From Opitutia bacterium (GTDB taxonomy: Bacteria; Verrucomicrobiota; Verrucomicrobiia; Opitutales; UBA953): DNA of 15,056 bases. How positions within the stretch are numbered: the first letter of the stretch is position 1; each line of letters starts with the position of its first letter. The notes beneath the pieces were generated by a model, which worked only from the letters and a program-made list of their open reading frames with translations, was not told the DNA's origin and searched no databases. Of the stretch, positions 6,769 through 13,029 are shown in pieces. The DNA lies in NCBI GenBank assembly GCA_021204635.1, contig JAJPZB010000175.1, forward strand, positions 1-15,056. The letters are read 5' to 3'. The translations under genes and the position numbers were made by a program.

Positions 6769-7490
6769 ATCGGAGATTTGCAGAAGCGCTCGGGCGGGTG
6801 CGCGCGGTCATTTTCGACATGGACGGGACTCTGCTCGATTCGGAGCGGCTCAGCCAAAAGGCATGGGCGGCAGGCGCGCGGGAATTCGGACTCGACGTTC
6901 CCAAAGAATTTTTCCTGAAAATGATCGGGCATCGCACTGCAGATTGCGCGCGGATTTTGGAAGAATGCCACGGCAGCGCAATTCCGCGAGACGCGATCGC
7001 GGCGGCGAGTGCGCGGCATTACGCGGAGCTCGTGGCGCGCGGCGTTCCTGTGATGCCCGGTGCGCGCGAATGCATGGAAATCTTCAGCGGCGCGGGGCTG
7101 AAAATCGGCTTGGCAACATCGACGCGGCGCGTCAACGCCGAGAAAAAACTGCGGGCGGCGCGGCTCTGGGATTTTTTCGCGGCGGAAACTTGCGGCGACG
7201 AAGTTGCCGTCGGGAAGCCCGATCCCGAGATTTACGCGACAACGGCGTTGCGGCTCGGCGTCGCGGCGGCAGAATGCCTCGCGATAGAAGATTCGCCGAC
7301 CGGCTGGGAATCCGCATTCCGCGCGGGTTGCGCGGCGGTGTTGGTTCCGGACTTGGTCGCGCCCACAAAATTTTCGTTGGAGCACGCCATCGCCGTTTTC
7401 CCGTCGCTCACGGCGTTGGCGGCAGAAATCTCCGCGATGTCGCCGGCATTGTCGCAAACAAAAAATCCCGCGAAAAACGCGGGAACTTGA
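6765..7490 (+). CDS. HAD-superfamily hydrolase (phosphatase or beta-phosphoglucomutase-like)
   Basis: The 241-residue protein carries all four HAD motifs. Motif I is FDMDGT with nucleophile D18 and acid/base D20. Motif II is ATST (117-120), motif III lysine is K151 in GKPDPEIY, and motif IV is EDSPTG with E175 and D176. Residues 21-95 form an alpha-helical C1 cap, as in phosphoglycolate phosphatase and beta-phosphoglucomutase relatives. The residues after D20 do not decide between phosphatase and mutase. The ATG at 6765 overlaps the methyltransferase stop (ATGA), so translation is probably coupled. The last dozen residues (SQTKNPAKNAGT) are encoded by the terminator hairpin of the opposing tRNA gene and are likely a non-functional tail. 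Sugar phosphate metabolism together with the upstream mutarotase is a reasonable guess. Confidence 0.9.
   Translation: MNRRFAEALGRVRAVIFDMDGTLLDSERLSQKAWAAGAREFGLDVPKEFFLKMIGHRTADCARILEECHGSAIPRDAIAAASARHYAELVARGVPVMPGARECMEIFSGAGLKIGLATSTRRVNAEKKLRAARLWDFFAAETCGDEVAVGKPDPEIYATTALRLGVAAAECLAIEDSPTGWESAFRAGCAAVLVPDLVAPTKFSLEHAIAVFPSLTALAAEISAMSPALSQTKNPAKNAGT
7456..7484 (-). terminator. Rho-independent terminator of tRNA-Gln, inside the HAD gene end
   Basis: On the minus strand TCCCGCG (7484-7478), a five-T loop and CGCGGGA (7472-7466) form a 7-bp stem followed by six T (7465-7460) and then GTTT. The T run lies only on the minus-strand side, so it serves the tRNA gene. The hairpin lies entirely within the last 12 codons of the plus-strand HAD gene. 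Confidence 0.85.
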
Positions 7491-7492
7491 AA

Positions 7493-7566
7493 TGGCTGTC
7501 CGACCAGGATTCGAACCTGGACAAAGTGAACCAAAATCACTTGTGCTACCATTACACCATCGGACA
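7493..7566 (-). tRNA. tRNA-Gln (anticodon TTG)
   Basis: On the minus strand a 74-nt cloverleaf is seen. The acceptor stem is TGTCCGA with TCGGACA, then discriminator G and an encoded CCA (7495-7493). The anticodon stem AGTGA/TCACT encloses the loop TTTTGGT with anticodon TTG (reads CAA). The T arm is CCAGG-TTCGAAT-CCTGG. The D arm contains GGTGTAATGGTAGC. It converges on the HAD gene, whose stop codon ends 2 nt from the tRNA 3' end. Confidence 0.97.
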
Positions 7567-7597
7567 ATAAAACTCCGACAATTATGAAAGGCATGAA

Positions 7598-7624
7598 GGA
7601 ATATTTTTTTGCATTTTCTGTCAA
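7598..7624 (-). promoter_or_regulatory. Candidate promoter of tRNA-Gln
   Basis: On the minus strand a perfect TTGACA (7624-7619) is followed after 15 nt by TATTCC (7603-7598), about 30 nt before the mature tRNA 5' end. The spacer is short and the -10 imperfect, so the exact -10 is uncertain. Confidence 0.45.
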
Positions 7625-7631
7625 CGCGCTT

Positions 7632-7662
7632 TTGAACTCGCGGAGACGACAAGGCGTAAAAT
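7632..7662 (+). promoter_or_regulatory. Weak candidate promoter of the holin-family gene
   Basis: TTGAAC (7632-7637) and TAAAAT (7657-7662) are separated by 19 nt, 80 nt before the ATG at 7743. The spacing is longer than ideal. Confidence 0.25.
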
Positions 7663-7742
7663 CGAAAGTTGGCACAAAAAACGCAGACGCATAGCATGAG
7701 ACACTCCACAGGCCACAGACGAAACCGGAGAGAAGAAAAATA

Positions 7743-8330
7743 ATGCAAGACCACAAACTCGCCCTCTTTTTCCGCGACGCGCTGATAATCGCATTCGGCG
7801 TCCTCATTGCCGCCTACGTGCTCGGGGAAAACAGAATTCACTATGACAATTTTCTCTCGCTGTTTGGCGTCGCAATCGTGATCAGCCTGTTCAACGCGTT
7901 TTTGCGCCCCGTGATGATCACCTTCGCGCTTCCGATTTTGATAAGCACATTCGGGCTCGGCTCGGGGCTGCGGGCGCTGTTGAACCCGAGGTCGCTCGTC
8001 GGCGCAATTCTGGCGTTTGCCGGCGCGGCGGCGCTTTTGCTCTGGTTCATAAATGCCTGCATTTTCAAGCTCGCGGACGTCGTCGCGGGAAGTTCGTTTG
8101 TAGTGAACGGATTCGGCTCAGCAATGCTCGGCTCAATTTTCACGAGTTGCGCGACGCTTTTCATCTGCGTCATTTTCGGGATAAAGCGCCAAAGCGTGAT
8201 CTCGCAGATCTTTCACAACATCAATTTCAACGCCACCACAAACCCGCCAAACATCGGCAACTCCGAGCAAGCGCGCCAACCACAACAACGCCGCCGCAAC
8301 AACAATGACGACGACGTGATCGACATCTGA
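7743..8330 (+). CDS. Phage holin family 4_2 type membrane protein
   Basis: The 195-residue protein has four hydrophobic segments, at about 12-27, 38-60, 86-106 and 125-147. It carries the family signature NAFLRPVMITFALPI followed by STFGLGSG (51-74), as in the group named phage_holin_4_2 (PF04020). Despite the name, most members are ordinary chromosomal inner-membrane proteins of unknown role, and nothing here points to a prophage. The C-terminal tail (159-195) is polar, Asn- and Gln-rich with RRRNNN and ends in the acidic DDDVIDI. It is probably cytoplasmic and disordered. A GGAGAGAAG ribosome site 7-15 nt before the ATG makes this one of the few clear Shine-Dalgarno starts in the window. 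It stands alone between the tRNA gene and a convergent nitroreductase-like gene. Confidence 0.8.
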   Translation: MQDHKLALFFRDALIIAFGVLIAAYVLGENRIHYDNFLSLFGVAIVISLFNAFLRPVMITFALPILISTFGLGSGLRALLNPRSLVGAILAFAGAAALLLWFINACIFKLADVVAGSSFVVNGFGSAMLGSIFTSCATLFICVIFGIKRQSVISQIFHNINFNATTNPPNIGNSEQARQPQQRRRNNNDDDVIDI

Positions 8331-8347
8331 CAACAGACCCGCGCAAC

Positions 8348-8392
8348 AAAAAACGCGTCCACGACAAACTTTGTCGCAGGGCGCGTTTTTTT
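8348..8392. terminator. Bidirectional terminator between convergent genes
   Basis: AAAAAACGCG (8348-8357) pairs with CGCGTTTTTT (8382-8391). Inside it an additional CGACA/TGTCG stem (8362-8376) forms the apical part. The A and T runs give a U tail on both strands, so it can end the holin-family gene (stop at 8330) and the nitroreductase-like gene (stop at 8415). Confidence 0.85.
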
Positions 8393-8414
8393 GTTTGTGG
8401 CGACAACAATGCCG

Positions 8415-9068
8415 CTACTCGGCGAATTTTGCAGGAGCCTTCGCGCCAACAACAATGTTGAGAAGCAGGAGCTTTTCCGGCGGGAGCGAGAGTTCTTTCG
8501 CCAACTTCTCGGCGTCCATCCACATTCTCGGGCGAGCCTCGAGGCCGTTCGCGTTGCAGAAAAGCAGAATATTCTGCATGACCGCGCCGGTGTCGATGCT
8601 CACGGCGACGAGCGCGCGTTTGTCGTCCATGCCGGCGAATTTTCCGGAATCGGCGACAAGCAAGAGCATCACGGGCGCGGCGCCAAATTTATCCGCCTGC
8701 CCGCCAACGACGTCCGCGCGCAAATCTTTGTCGGAAACCTTCGTCAGCGAGACCGCCTTTTCCCCGATGTCCGTGGAAAACACGCCCTGCGGCGTGAACA
8801 CGAAAATTCCGACTTCCTGCTGGTTCATCGCAGAAGGCGCGGTGCGCTTGCCATTGTCGCGATTGACACCGTTTGCCGCCCAGAGCAAGTTCGCGAGCGT
8901 CTGCGCGGGAATTTCCGCGTCGGTAAGCTTTTCGGCGGAGGCGCGCGACGCAAACGGCTCGGATTTCACCGGCGTGAACGTGCAAGTTTTGTCTGCCGCA
9001 CCGTCCCCAAACGCGGGAACACTCAAAGCCGCGCAGCAAAGCAATGAAGTAAGTATCGAACGTTTCAT
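8415..9068 (-). CDS. Secreted nitroreductase-like protein (SagB-type)
   Basis: The 217-residue protein starts at the ATG at 9068, giving a signal peptide (basic MKR, hydrophobic SILTSLLCCAALSV, likely cut after AFG at 21). An in-frame GTG at 9092 would only add residues before it. The mature part has nitroreductase landmarks: LANLLWAANGVNR (58-70), the KRTAPSAMN block (74-82) typical of FMN contact in this family, VSIDTGAVMQNILLFCNANGLEARP (156-180), the dimer and flavin region, and a final VVGAK. Such enzymes use FMN and NAD(P)H in the cytoplasm, so export is odd; similar signal-peptide-bearing relatives are recalled from Bacteroidota and Verrucomicrobiota. The substrate is unknown. Array C lies upstream and the shared terminator lies downstream. 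Confidence 0.82.
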   Translation of the reverse strand: MKRSILTSLLCCAALSVPAFGDGAADKTCTFTPVKSEPFASRASAEKLTDAEIPAQTLANLLWAANGVNRDNGKRTAPSAMNQQEVGIFVFTPQGVFSTDIGEKAVSLTKVSDKDLRADVVGGQADKFGAAPVMLLLVADSGKFAGMDDKRALVAVSIDTGAVMQNILLFCNANGLEARPRMWMDAEKLAKELSLPPEKLLLLNIVVGAKAPAKFAE

Positions 9069-9133
9069 GCGCGCAATTATCTCTTCGCCCACAACAATCC
9101 CGCAAATAAATTTTCACATCCGTCGCGCCAGCA

Positions 9134-9184
9134 GGTTGGTGGCGGCGGGTCAGTGGTGGAAGTTTGGGTTAGTGGTGAAACCTT
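9134..9184 (+). repeat. GGTTGGTGG degenerate tandem array C (about three units)
   Basis: Units start at 9134 (GGTTGGTGGCGG), 9148 (GGTCAGTGGTGG) and 9166 (GGGTTAGTGGTGA), spaced 14-18 nt. The array lies between the nitroreductase-like gene start and the stop of the PEP-CTERM gene at 9209. A TTGTTGCCAC word follows shortly after, the reverse complement of the GTGGCAACAA that ends array A. Confidence 0.7.
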
Positions 9185-9208
9185 GGCTTTGTTGCCACTA
9201 CGCCTGCC

Positions 9209-11566
9209 CTATGCCCTGCGTTTGTTGTGGGGTTTGTGGCGGCGTGTCGCGACAAAGCCGATTGCAACAAACCCTGCGAGCAAGCCAAACATTGAAGGCT
9301 CTGGCGTTTTTGCAACAGAGACAGAGAGCGAGCCGTTGTCGTAGTTCCACGACAATTTGTGGTCGGCAAAAGCCTCTGTGGCGACGTAGCCATTGACAAG
9401 TTCGCTGACATCGCCGGCGTAGGTGCTGAGCCCTTCGCCACCAAAATATATTTCCTCCGCAGTAATAACTGGGTGCTCGCCGGCAGTTGCCGCCTCGTCT
9501 GAAAGCGCCGCAACAGCGACATCTCCGAGCAAATTGTCGCCGAGCGCGAGGAGCGAGCCTGCCACAAACGCCACCGTCCCCGTCGTGGAAATCGCGACAT
9601 CGAGCCGCAATATCGCGCCACCACCAACCTCGATATTCCCACTGCCGAGATCGTTTTCGCCACCACCAAGGCCGCCAAATCTTGTCTCGCCACCACTGAC
9701 AGACAGCGTCGCATTGTTGCCAAGTGTGAGCACACCCAAAATCGTCGAATCCCCGACAATGCTCAGCGTGGCGTCGTCGCCAATCGATATTGCCCCCTCG
9801 CTGTTCACGCCGGCTGCCGCCGAAAAATCGCCGCCACCAAGGACCAATGTCGCGCCGGCATCAACCACCAAACTGCTCATCGCAAAGCCTCCGTCCAAAC
9901 CGAGTGTGCCCGCCGCGACGACAACGGAGCCGTCAAATTCGCCACCGTCGTCGTGCAAGATCTGCGCGCCTGCGCCGCTTTTCTCAATGTTCACATTGTT
10001 GCGAATTTTCCCATAAAAATCGTAGCTTGCGCCTGCCGCGACATCGACGACAAGCGTGCGACGCGTACCATCGGAAACAATGCCGGAACCCAAGTCGCCC
10101 GAACTTGCCGAGTGCTGAGCGACGCCGGAATAAATTATATCCGCGCCGGTGTGCGTTCTTTCGCTTGACAATCCGGCGACAATCGCCCGCTCCGTGTTCA
10201 CACCGAGAGAAAGCGAGCCCGTCGGAGACGTTTCCGAGCCAAAAACCACAACCGCGCCCTGCGCTATCGTCTCGTCCGAAATCACGAGCGACACCGCGCG
10301 GTCGGCGTTCGCGGCAGAATCCGACAAATTGATCGTCCCCGTGAAATTGTTCTCGGCGGAGGGACCGTTTGCGCCGAGATCAAAAATGTTGACAACGACC
10401 GTCGCCGCAGAGCTCGCCAAGTTCAATGTCGCCCCGCTACCGCTCAGAGCGTCGATCGAAACGTAGCTTTGATAATAAACGGTTTCTATTGTTCCCGTGC
10501 CCGACACCGACACTTTTCCAATTGCCAAACCGGCGGCAACAGTCTGCACATTCGCGCTTTCGTAAAGCTGAAACGTGGAATTTGTCAGCGAAAGCGCTTC
10601 GAGCGAGGCGCCGGAGCCCTTTGTCAATTTAAATGCGGTATTGTTGCCGTGGCGTCCCGTGATGACGAGCGAGCCGGAAAAATTCCCCAGCCTGGCAATC
10701 GTTTCTCTCGCGATTGACGCATTTTCATTGCTCGCGCCGAGAATTGTCAGCGTCGCGCCCGAATCGCCGTCCAAGGTGCCGAGATCCAGCAATTTGTCCC
10801 AATAAAGCACGACGGCAGCGTCGGCGCCGGAAACGCTTGTCTTTCCCGTGATTGTCAAGGCTTTTGCGTTGGTGGCAGACGTCCCGTCCATCTCCCAAAA
10901 CGTTCCCGCGAGATTCAGGTTGGCGAGCGTCAGCGTCGGGTCGTTGTTGACAAACGTCGCGCCACTCGCGACTTCGAGCGTCGTCGCAGTCCCGAGCGAA
11001 TACGTGCCGTCCACGCTTTGTTTGACGGCGCCCAACCAAACCACGCCGCTCTCCACGCGAACGGTGCGCGCCGCGTTGTCACTGCTCGTCGTCAGCAAAT
11101 TGATGTCGTCGATGCCGCTTGGTATATTGGTGAAATCGCTCGGCGTGGAAGTGCCGCGAAACACAATTGTCCCCGAGCCATTCAAATCCGTGGCGATGGT
11201 TGACATTCCCGACGCCGCGTCGCCGGAAATCGTCAGCGTCGAGCCTGATTCCACGTCTATCTTCGTCGCGGTCAAATGCGCGCCGTTGGTGAGTTCAAAC
11301 GTGTAGTCGGCAAAAACGACAAGCGTGCCCGCCGCGATATTTTCCGCAATCCTCACCGTTTTGTTTGCTGCGTCAGAAGTAAATTTCGCGCTGTCGCCTG
11401 CGCTGAAATAACTTCCGGCGCCGCCCTCTCCCGCTGTCCACGCGGCATTGGAGCTATCTGCCGACCACAGATTGTTGCCGGCGTCGCCATTCCACACGAG
11501 AACCGATTCCGCCGCGTAGGAAAGCGTCACGATGCCGTTCCAATTGCCGGCGTCGTCGGTCCCCAA
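9209..11566 (-). CDS. PEP-CTERM autotransporter-type beta-repeat protein, C-terminal part of a frame-split gene
   Basis: This 785-residue open frame has no signal peptide and no true start: its first possible start is a TTG at 11566. Residues 22-60 have the W-rich motif VWNGDAGNNLW...SYFSAGDSAKF that often begins passenger repeats of autotransporter-like and PEP-CTERM proteins. The rest is Gly/Ser/Ala/Thr-rich with repeating short beta strands of the GSGTIVF, GATLVLGGG, NATLSVSGG kind, expected to fold as a long beta-solenoid. The C-terminus has PEPSMFG, a hydrophobic helix and a basic RRHKPHNKRRA tail. The missing N-terminus is encoded in another frame by the adjacent open frame at 11569-12543. 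Adding one G to the run at 11640-11647 joins them into an 1111-residue protein. The role is probably a surface or extracellular matrix protein. Confidence 0.8.
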   Translation of the reverse strand: MGTDDAGNWNGIVTLSYAAESVLVWNGDAGNNLWSADSSNAAWTAGEGGAGSYFSAGDSAKFTSDAANKTVRIAENIAAGTLVVFADYTFELTNGAHLTATKIDVESGSTLTISGDAASGMSTIATDLNGSGTIVFRGTSTPSDFTNIPSGIDDINLLTTSSDNAARTVRVESGVVWLGAVKQSVDGTYSLGTATTLEVASGATFVNNDPTLTLANLNLAGTFWEMDGTSATNAKALTITGKTSVSGADAAVVLYWDKLLDLGTLDGDSGATLTILGASNENASIARETIARLGNFSGSLVITGRHGNNTAFKLTKGSGASLEALSLTNSTFQLYESANVQTVAAGLAIGKVSVSGTGTIETVYYQSYVSIDALSGSGATLNLASSAATVVVNIFDLGANGPSAENNFTGTINLSDSAANADRAVSLVISDETIAQGAVVVFGSETSPTGSLSLGVNTERAIVAGLSSERTHTGADIIYSGVAQHSASSGDLGSGIVSDGTRRTLVVDVAAGASYDFYGKIRNNVNIEKSGAGAQILHDDGGEFDGSVVVAAGTLGLDGGFAMSSLVVDAGATLVLGGGDFSAAAGVNSEGAISIGDDATLSIVGDSTILGVLTLGNNATLSVSGGETRFGGLGGGENDLGSGNIEVGGGAILRLDVAISTTGTVAFVAGSLLALGDNLLGDVAVAALSDEAATAGEHPVITAEEIYFGGEGLSTYAGDVSELVNGYVATEAFADHKLSWNYDNGSLSVSVAKTPEPSMFGLLAGFVAIGFVATRRHKPHNKRRA

Positions 11567-11568
11567 GT

Positions 11569-12543
11569 CTATATTGATGTTATTGCTAAGTTGTGAGCCG
11601 GAAAAGTTTGAGGCAGCGAGCGTAACGCCTTCAGCGAGACCCCCCCCTGAATCAACTCATATGTAGCGCCCATGACGAAATTGCCCGCATACGACAAATT
11701 GTCCAACGCGAAAACAGCATCGCTGCCGACCACAACCGTGCCGGAATTTGCGATCGCCGACGTCAGCGCAATTTCGCCGTTGAGCACGAGCGTCGAGCCG
11801 CTCGCAACGGAAATGTCGCCAAAACCCGAGACCACGCCGTTCAACACCGTCGTCCCCGAATTTGAAATGGCAAGCGCGTTGCCCGACGCATTTTTGCCAG
11901 CCAAATCCGAATCGACCGTGTAGTTGACCCCACCGGAAAATTCAACCCGCGCCGCGCTGATCGACGTGTTCCCGACAGTCAGCGCCGCAGCATCCGCCGC
12001 ATAACCGAAATAATCGTATTTCACCGTTGCTGCGCAGGAAATCGCGCCAGTACCCGAGACGTCCGTGTCCGTCGCCGCCACGGTGTTTTCCCCAAAATGA
12101 ATGTATGACGGGTAATTATTGTTCGTCGTGCCGACCGAAAGATTGCCGGAGTAATTGGAAAGGTCGCCGGTGAAAACGAACGCGTACCGCACAGTGCCGG
12201 ACGACGCCGTCCAATTGCCGCTGCCCGAGATGTCGCCGGCAAACGTGTAAATTGCATCATTATTTGAAAAGCCGTTGTTGATCGTGAAGCCGCCCGAGCC
12301 AATATCTATGTTGCACAAATAATTCCCGTGCTCGTTCTCCAAAAACCCGCTGACACCGCTGATATAAACCGTGTCCGAACTCGAAAATCCGGAAAAAGAA
12401 ATGTTCGTCAACGCGCCGGAATACGGGCTATCAAAAGTGCCGGCGCCGGAGGCGGACGCAAAGCCGTCGGCACGGGCAGATCCGAAAGATGCAAGCGCAA
12501 GTGCGGCGGCAGCGAAAATCGTTTTGAGACAAAAATTTTTCAT
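11569..12543 (-). CDS. PEP-CTERM beta-repeat protein, N-terminal part of a frame-split gene
   Basis: The 324-residue frame begins at the ATG at 12543 with a clear signal peptide (MKNFCLKTIFAAAALALASF, cut near ARA at 25). Beta-rich Ser/Gly/Asn-rich sequence follows up to about residue 299, including ISGSGNWTASSGTVRYAF and the repeats SNSGTTVLNGVVSG and ASGSTLVLNGEIAL. After GATYELIQGG the reading changes: the last 24 residues are unlike the rest and end at a stop at 11569. Shifting frame at the G8 run (11640-11647) continues instead as GGGLAEGVTLAASNFSGSQL and runs into the downstream frame. As written, the product would be secreted but lack the PEP-CTERM anchor signal. It may be an off-state, a frameshifting product, a decayed gene, or a sequencing error. 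Confidence 0.8.
   Translation of the reverse strand: MKNFCLKTIFAAAALALASFGSARADGFASASGAGTFDSPYSGALTNISFSGFSSSDTVYISGVSGFLENEHGNYLCNIDIGSGGFTINNGFSNNDAIYTFAGDISGSGNWTASSGTVRYAFVFTGDLSNYSGNLSVGTTNNNYPSYIHFGENTVAATDTDVSGTGAISCAATVKYDYFGYAADAAALTVGNTSISAARVEFSGGVNYTVDSDLAGKNASGNALAISNSGTTVLNGVVSGFGDISVASGSTLVLNGEIALTSAIANSGTVVVGSDAVFALDNLSYAGNFVMGATYELIQGGVSLKALRSLPQTFPAHNLAITSI
11640..11647 (-). other. Eight-G homopolymer at the frame junction of the split PEP-CTERM gene
   Basis: On the coding (minus) strand the codons read CAG GGG GGG GTC. Nine G, or six, would make the two open frames one. In the zero frame the heptamer G GGG GGG also fits the slippery pattern for -1 ribosomal frameshifting, the direction needed. 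It is one of only two G or C runs of eight or more noticed in the window. Confidence 0.85.
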
Positions 12544-12632
12544 GAGCGAGTTGTTTTGGGATTTTTGGGATGAATCGCCGGCTGTCGTCAGACAAAAATG
12601 CAACCGGCAGAAAAAATTAAATTTATAGACGC

Positions 12633-12661
12633 AGTTTAAGGAATTTGCACGAACCCTGCAA
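12633..12661 (-). promoter_or_regulatory. Candidate promoter of the split PEP-CTERM gene
   Basis: On the minus strand TTGCAG (12661-12656) and TAAACT (12638-12633) are 17 nt apart. They are preceded by a strongly A/T-rich stretch (about 12662-12720) that could act as an UP element. The leader to the ATG at 12543 would be about 80 nt. A TATAAA at 12622-12627 is an alternative -10. Confidence 0.4.
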
Positions 12662-12827
12662 GATTGAAAAAAATATTTTTATAATTTAAAAAAAATTACA
12701 CTTGAACAATGGGTTAAATGTGAACATCTGCACATTTATTTGCATTTCTATAAAAACATATCTGCAACAGTAGCAGTAACCGATTTTCAGGAAAATTGCT
12801 GCACACCCTGCTGTAGCCGTTTCTTTA

Positions 12828-12843
12828 CCCGCCTAACGGCGGG
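12828..12843. other. GC-rich hairpin in the 12604-13029 intergenic region
   Basis: CCCGCC (12828-12833) and GGCGGG (12838-12843) pair around a TAAC loop. Just beyond, TTCCC/GGGAA and AAGCG/CGCTT (12844-12870) form alternative, mutually exclusive short stems. This GC-rich structured block of about 120 nt sits in an otherwise AT-rich intergenic stretch. No known RNA family was recognised. Confidence 0.45.
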
Positions 12844-12870
12844 GTTTCCCAAGCGCCAGGGAAGTCGCTT

Positions 12871-12910
12871 ACAAGAAAGAAGAGCGTGCAGTTTTTGTAC
12901 TGCACGCTCT
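12871..12910 (-). terminator. Probable terminator of the right-hand PEP-CTERM gene
   Basis: AGAGCGTGCAGT (12881-12892) pairs perfectly with ACTGCACGCTCT (12899-12910) across a six-base loop. On the minus strand it is followed by the T-rich TCTTTCTTGT (12880-12871). It lies about 120 nt past the stop at 13030, which is rather far. The plus side has no U run. Confidence 0.6.
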
Positions 12911-13029
12911 CTCGTTTGCCCACGTTTTGTTAGCCTACTCCAAAAGCACCAAAGCGCGGATTCATCTGATGTGCCGATAACTAATACGAAAATCAAATAT
13001 TTTTTGCAATATGCCGTTTATTATCGGAA

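Noticed and set aside
7493..7566. tRNA-Gln gene as an integration site for a genomic island
   Set aside because: No direct repeat of the tRNA 3' end and no integrase were seen on either side.
7743..8330. Holin-family gene as evidence for a prophage
   Set aside because: The family name is misleading; chromosomal members are common and no lysin, capsid, tail or integrase gene is nearby.
12831..12935. Possible integron attC site (GCCTAAC and GTTAGCC about 100 nt apart)
   Set aside because: GTTAGCC does not fit the GTTRRRY core, the inner L boxes do not pair well, and there is no gene cassette or integrase in view.
12787..12996. A 69-codon minus-strand open frame in the structured intergenic region
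   Set aside because: It runs through the terminator hairpin, has no ribosome site and no recognised similarity; the DNA looks structural rather than coding.
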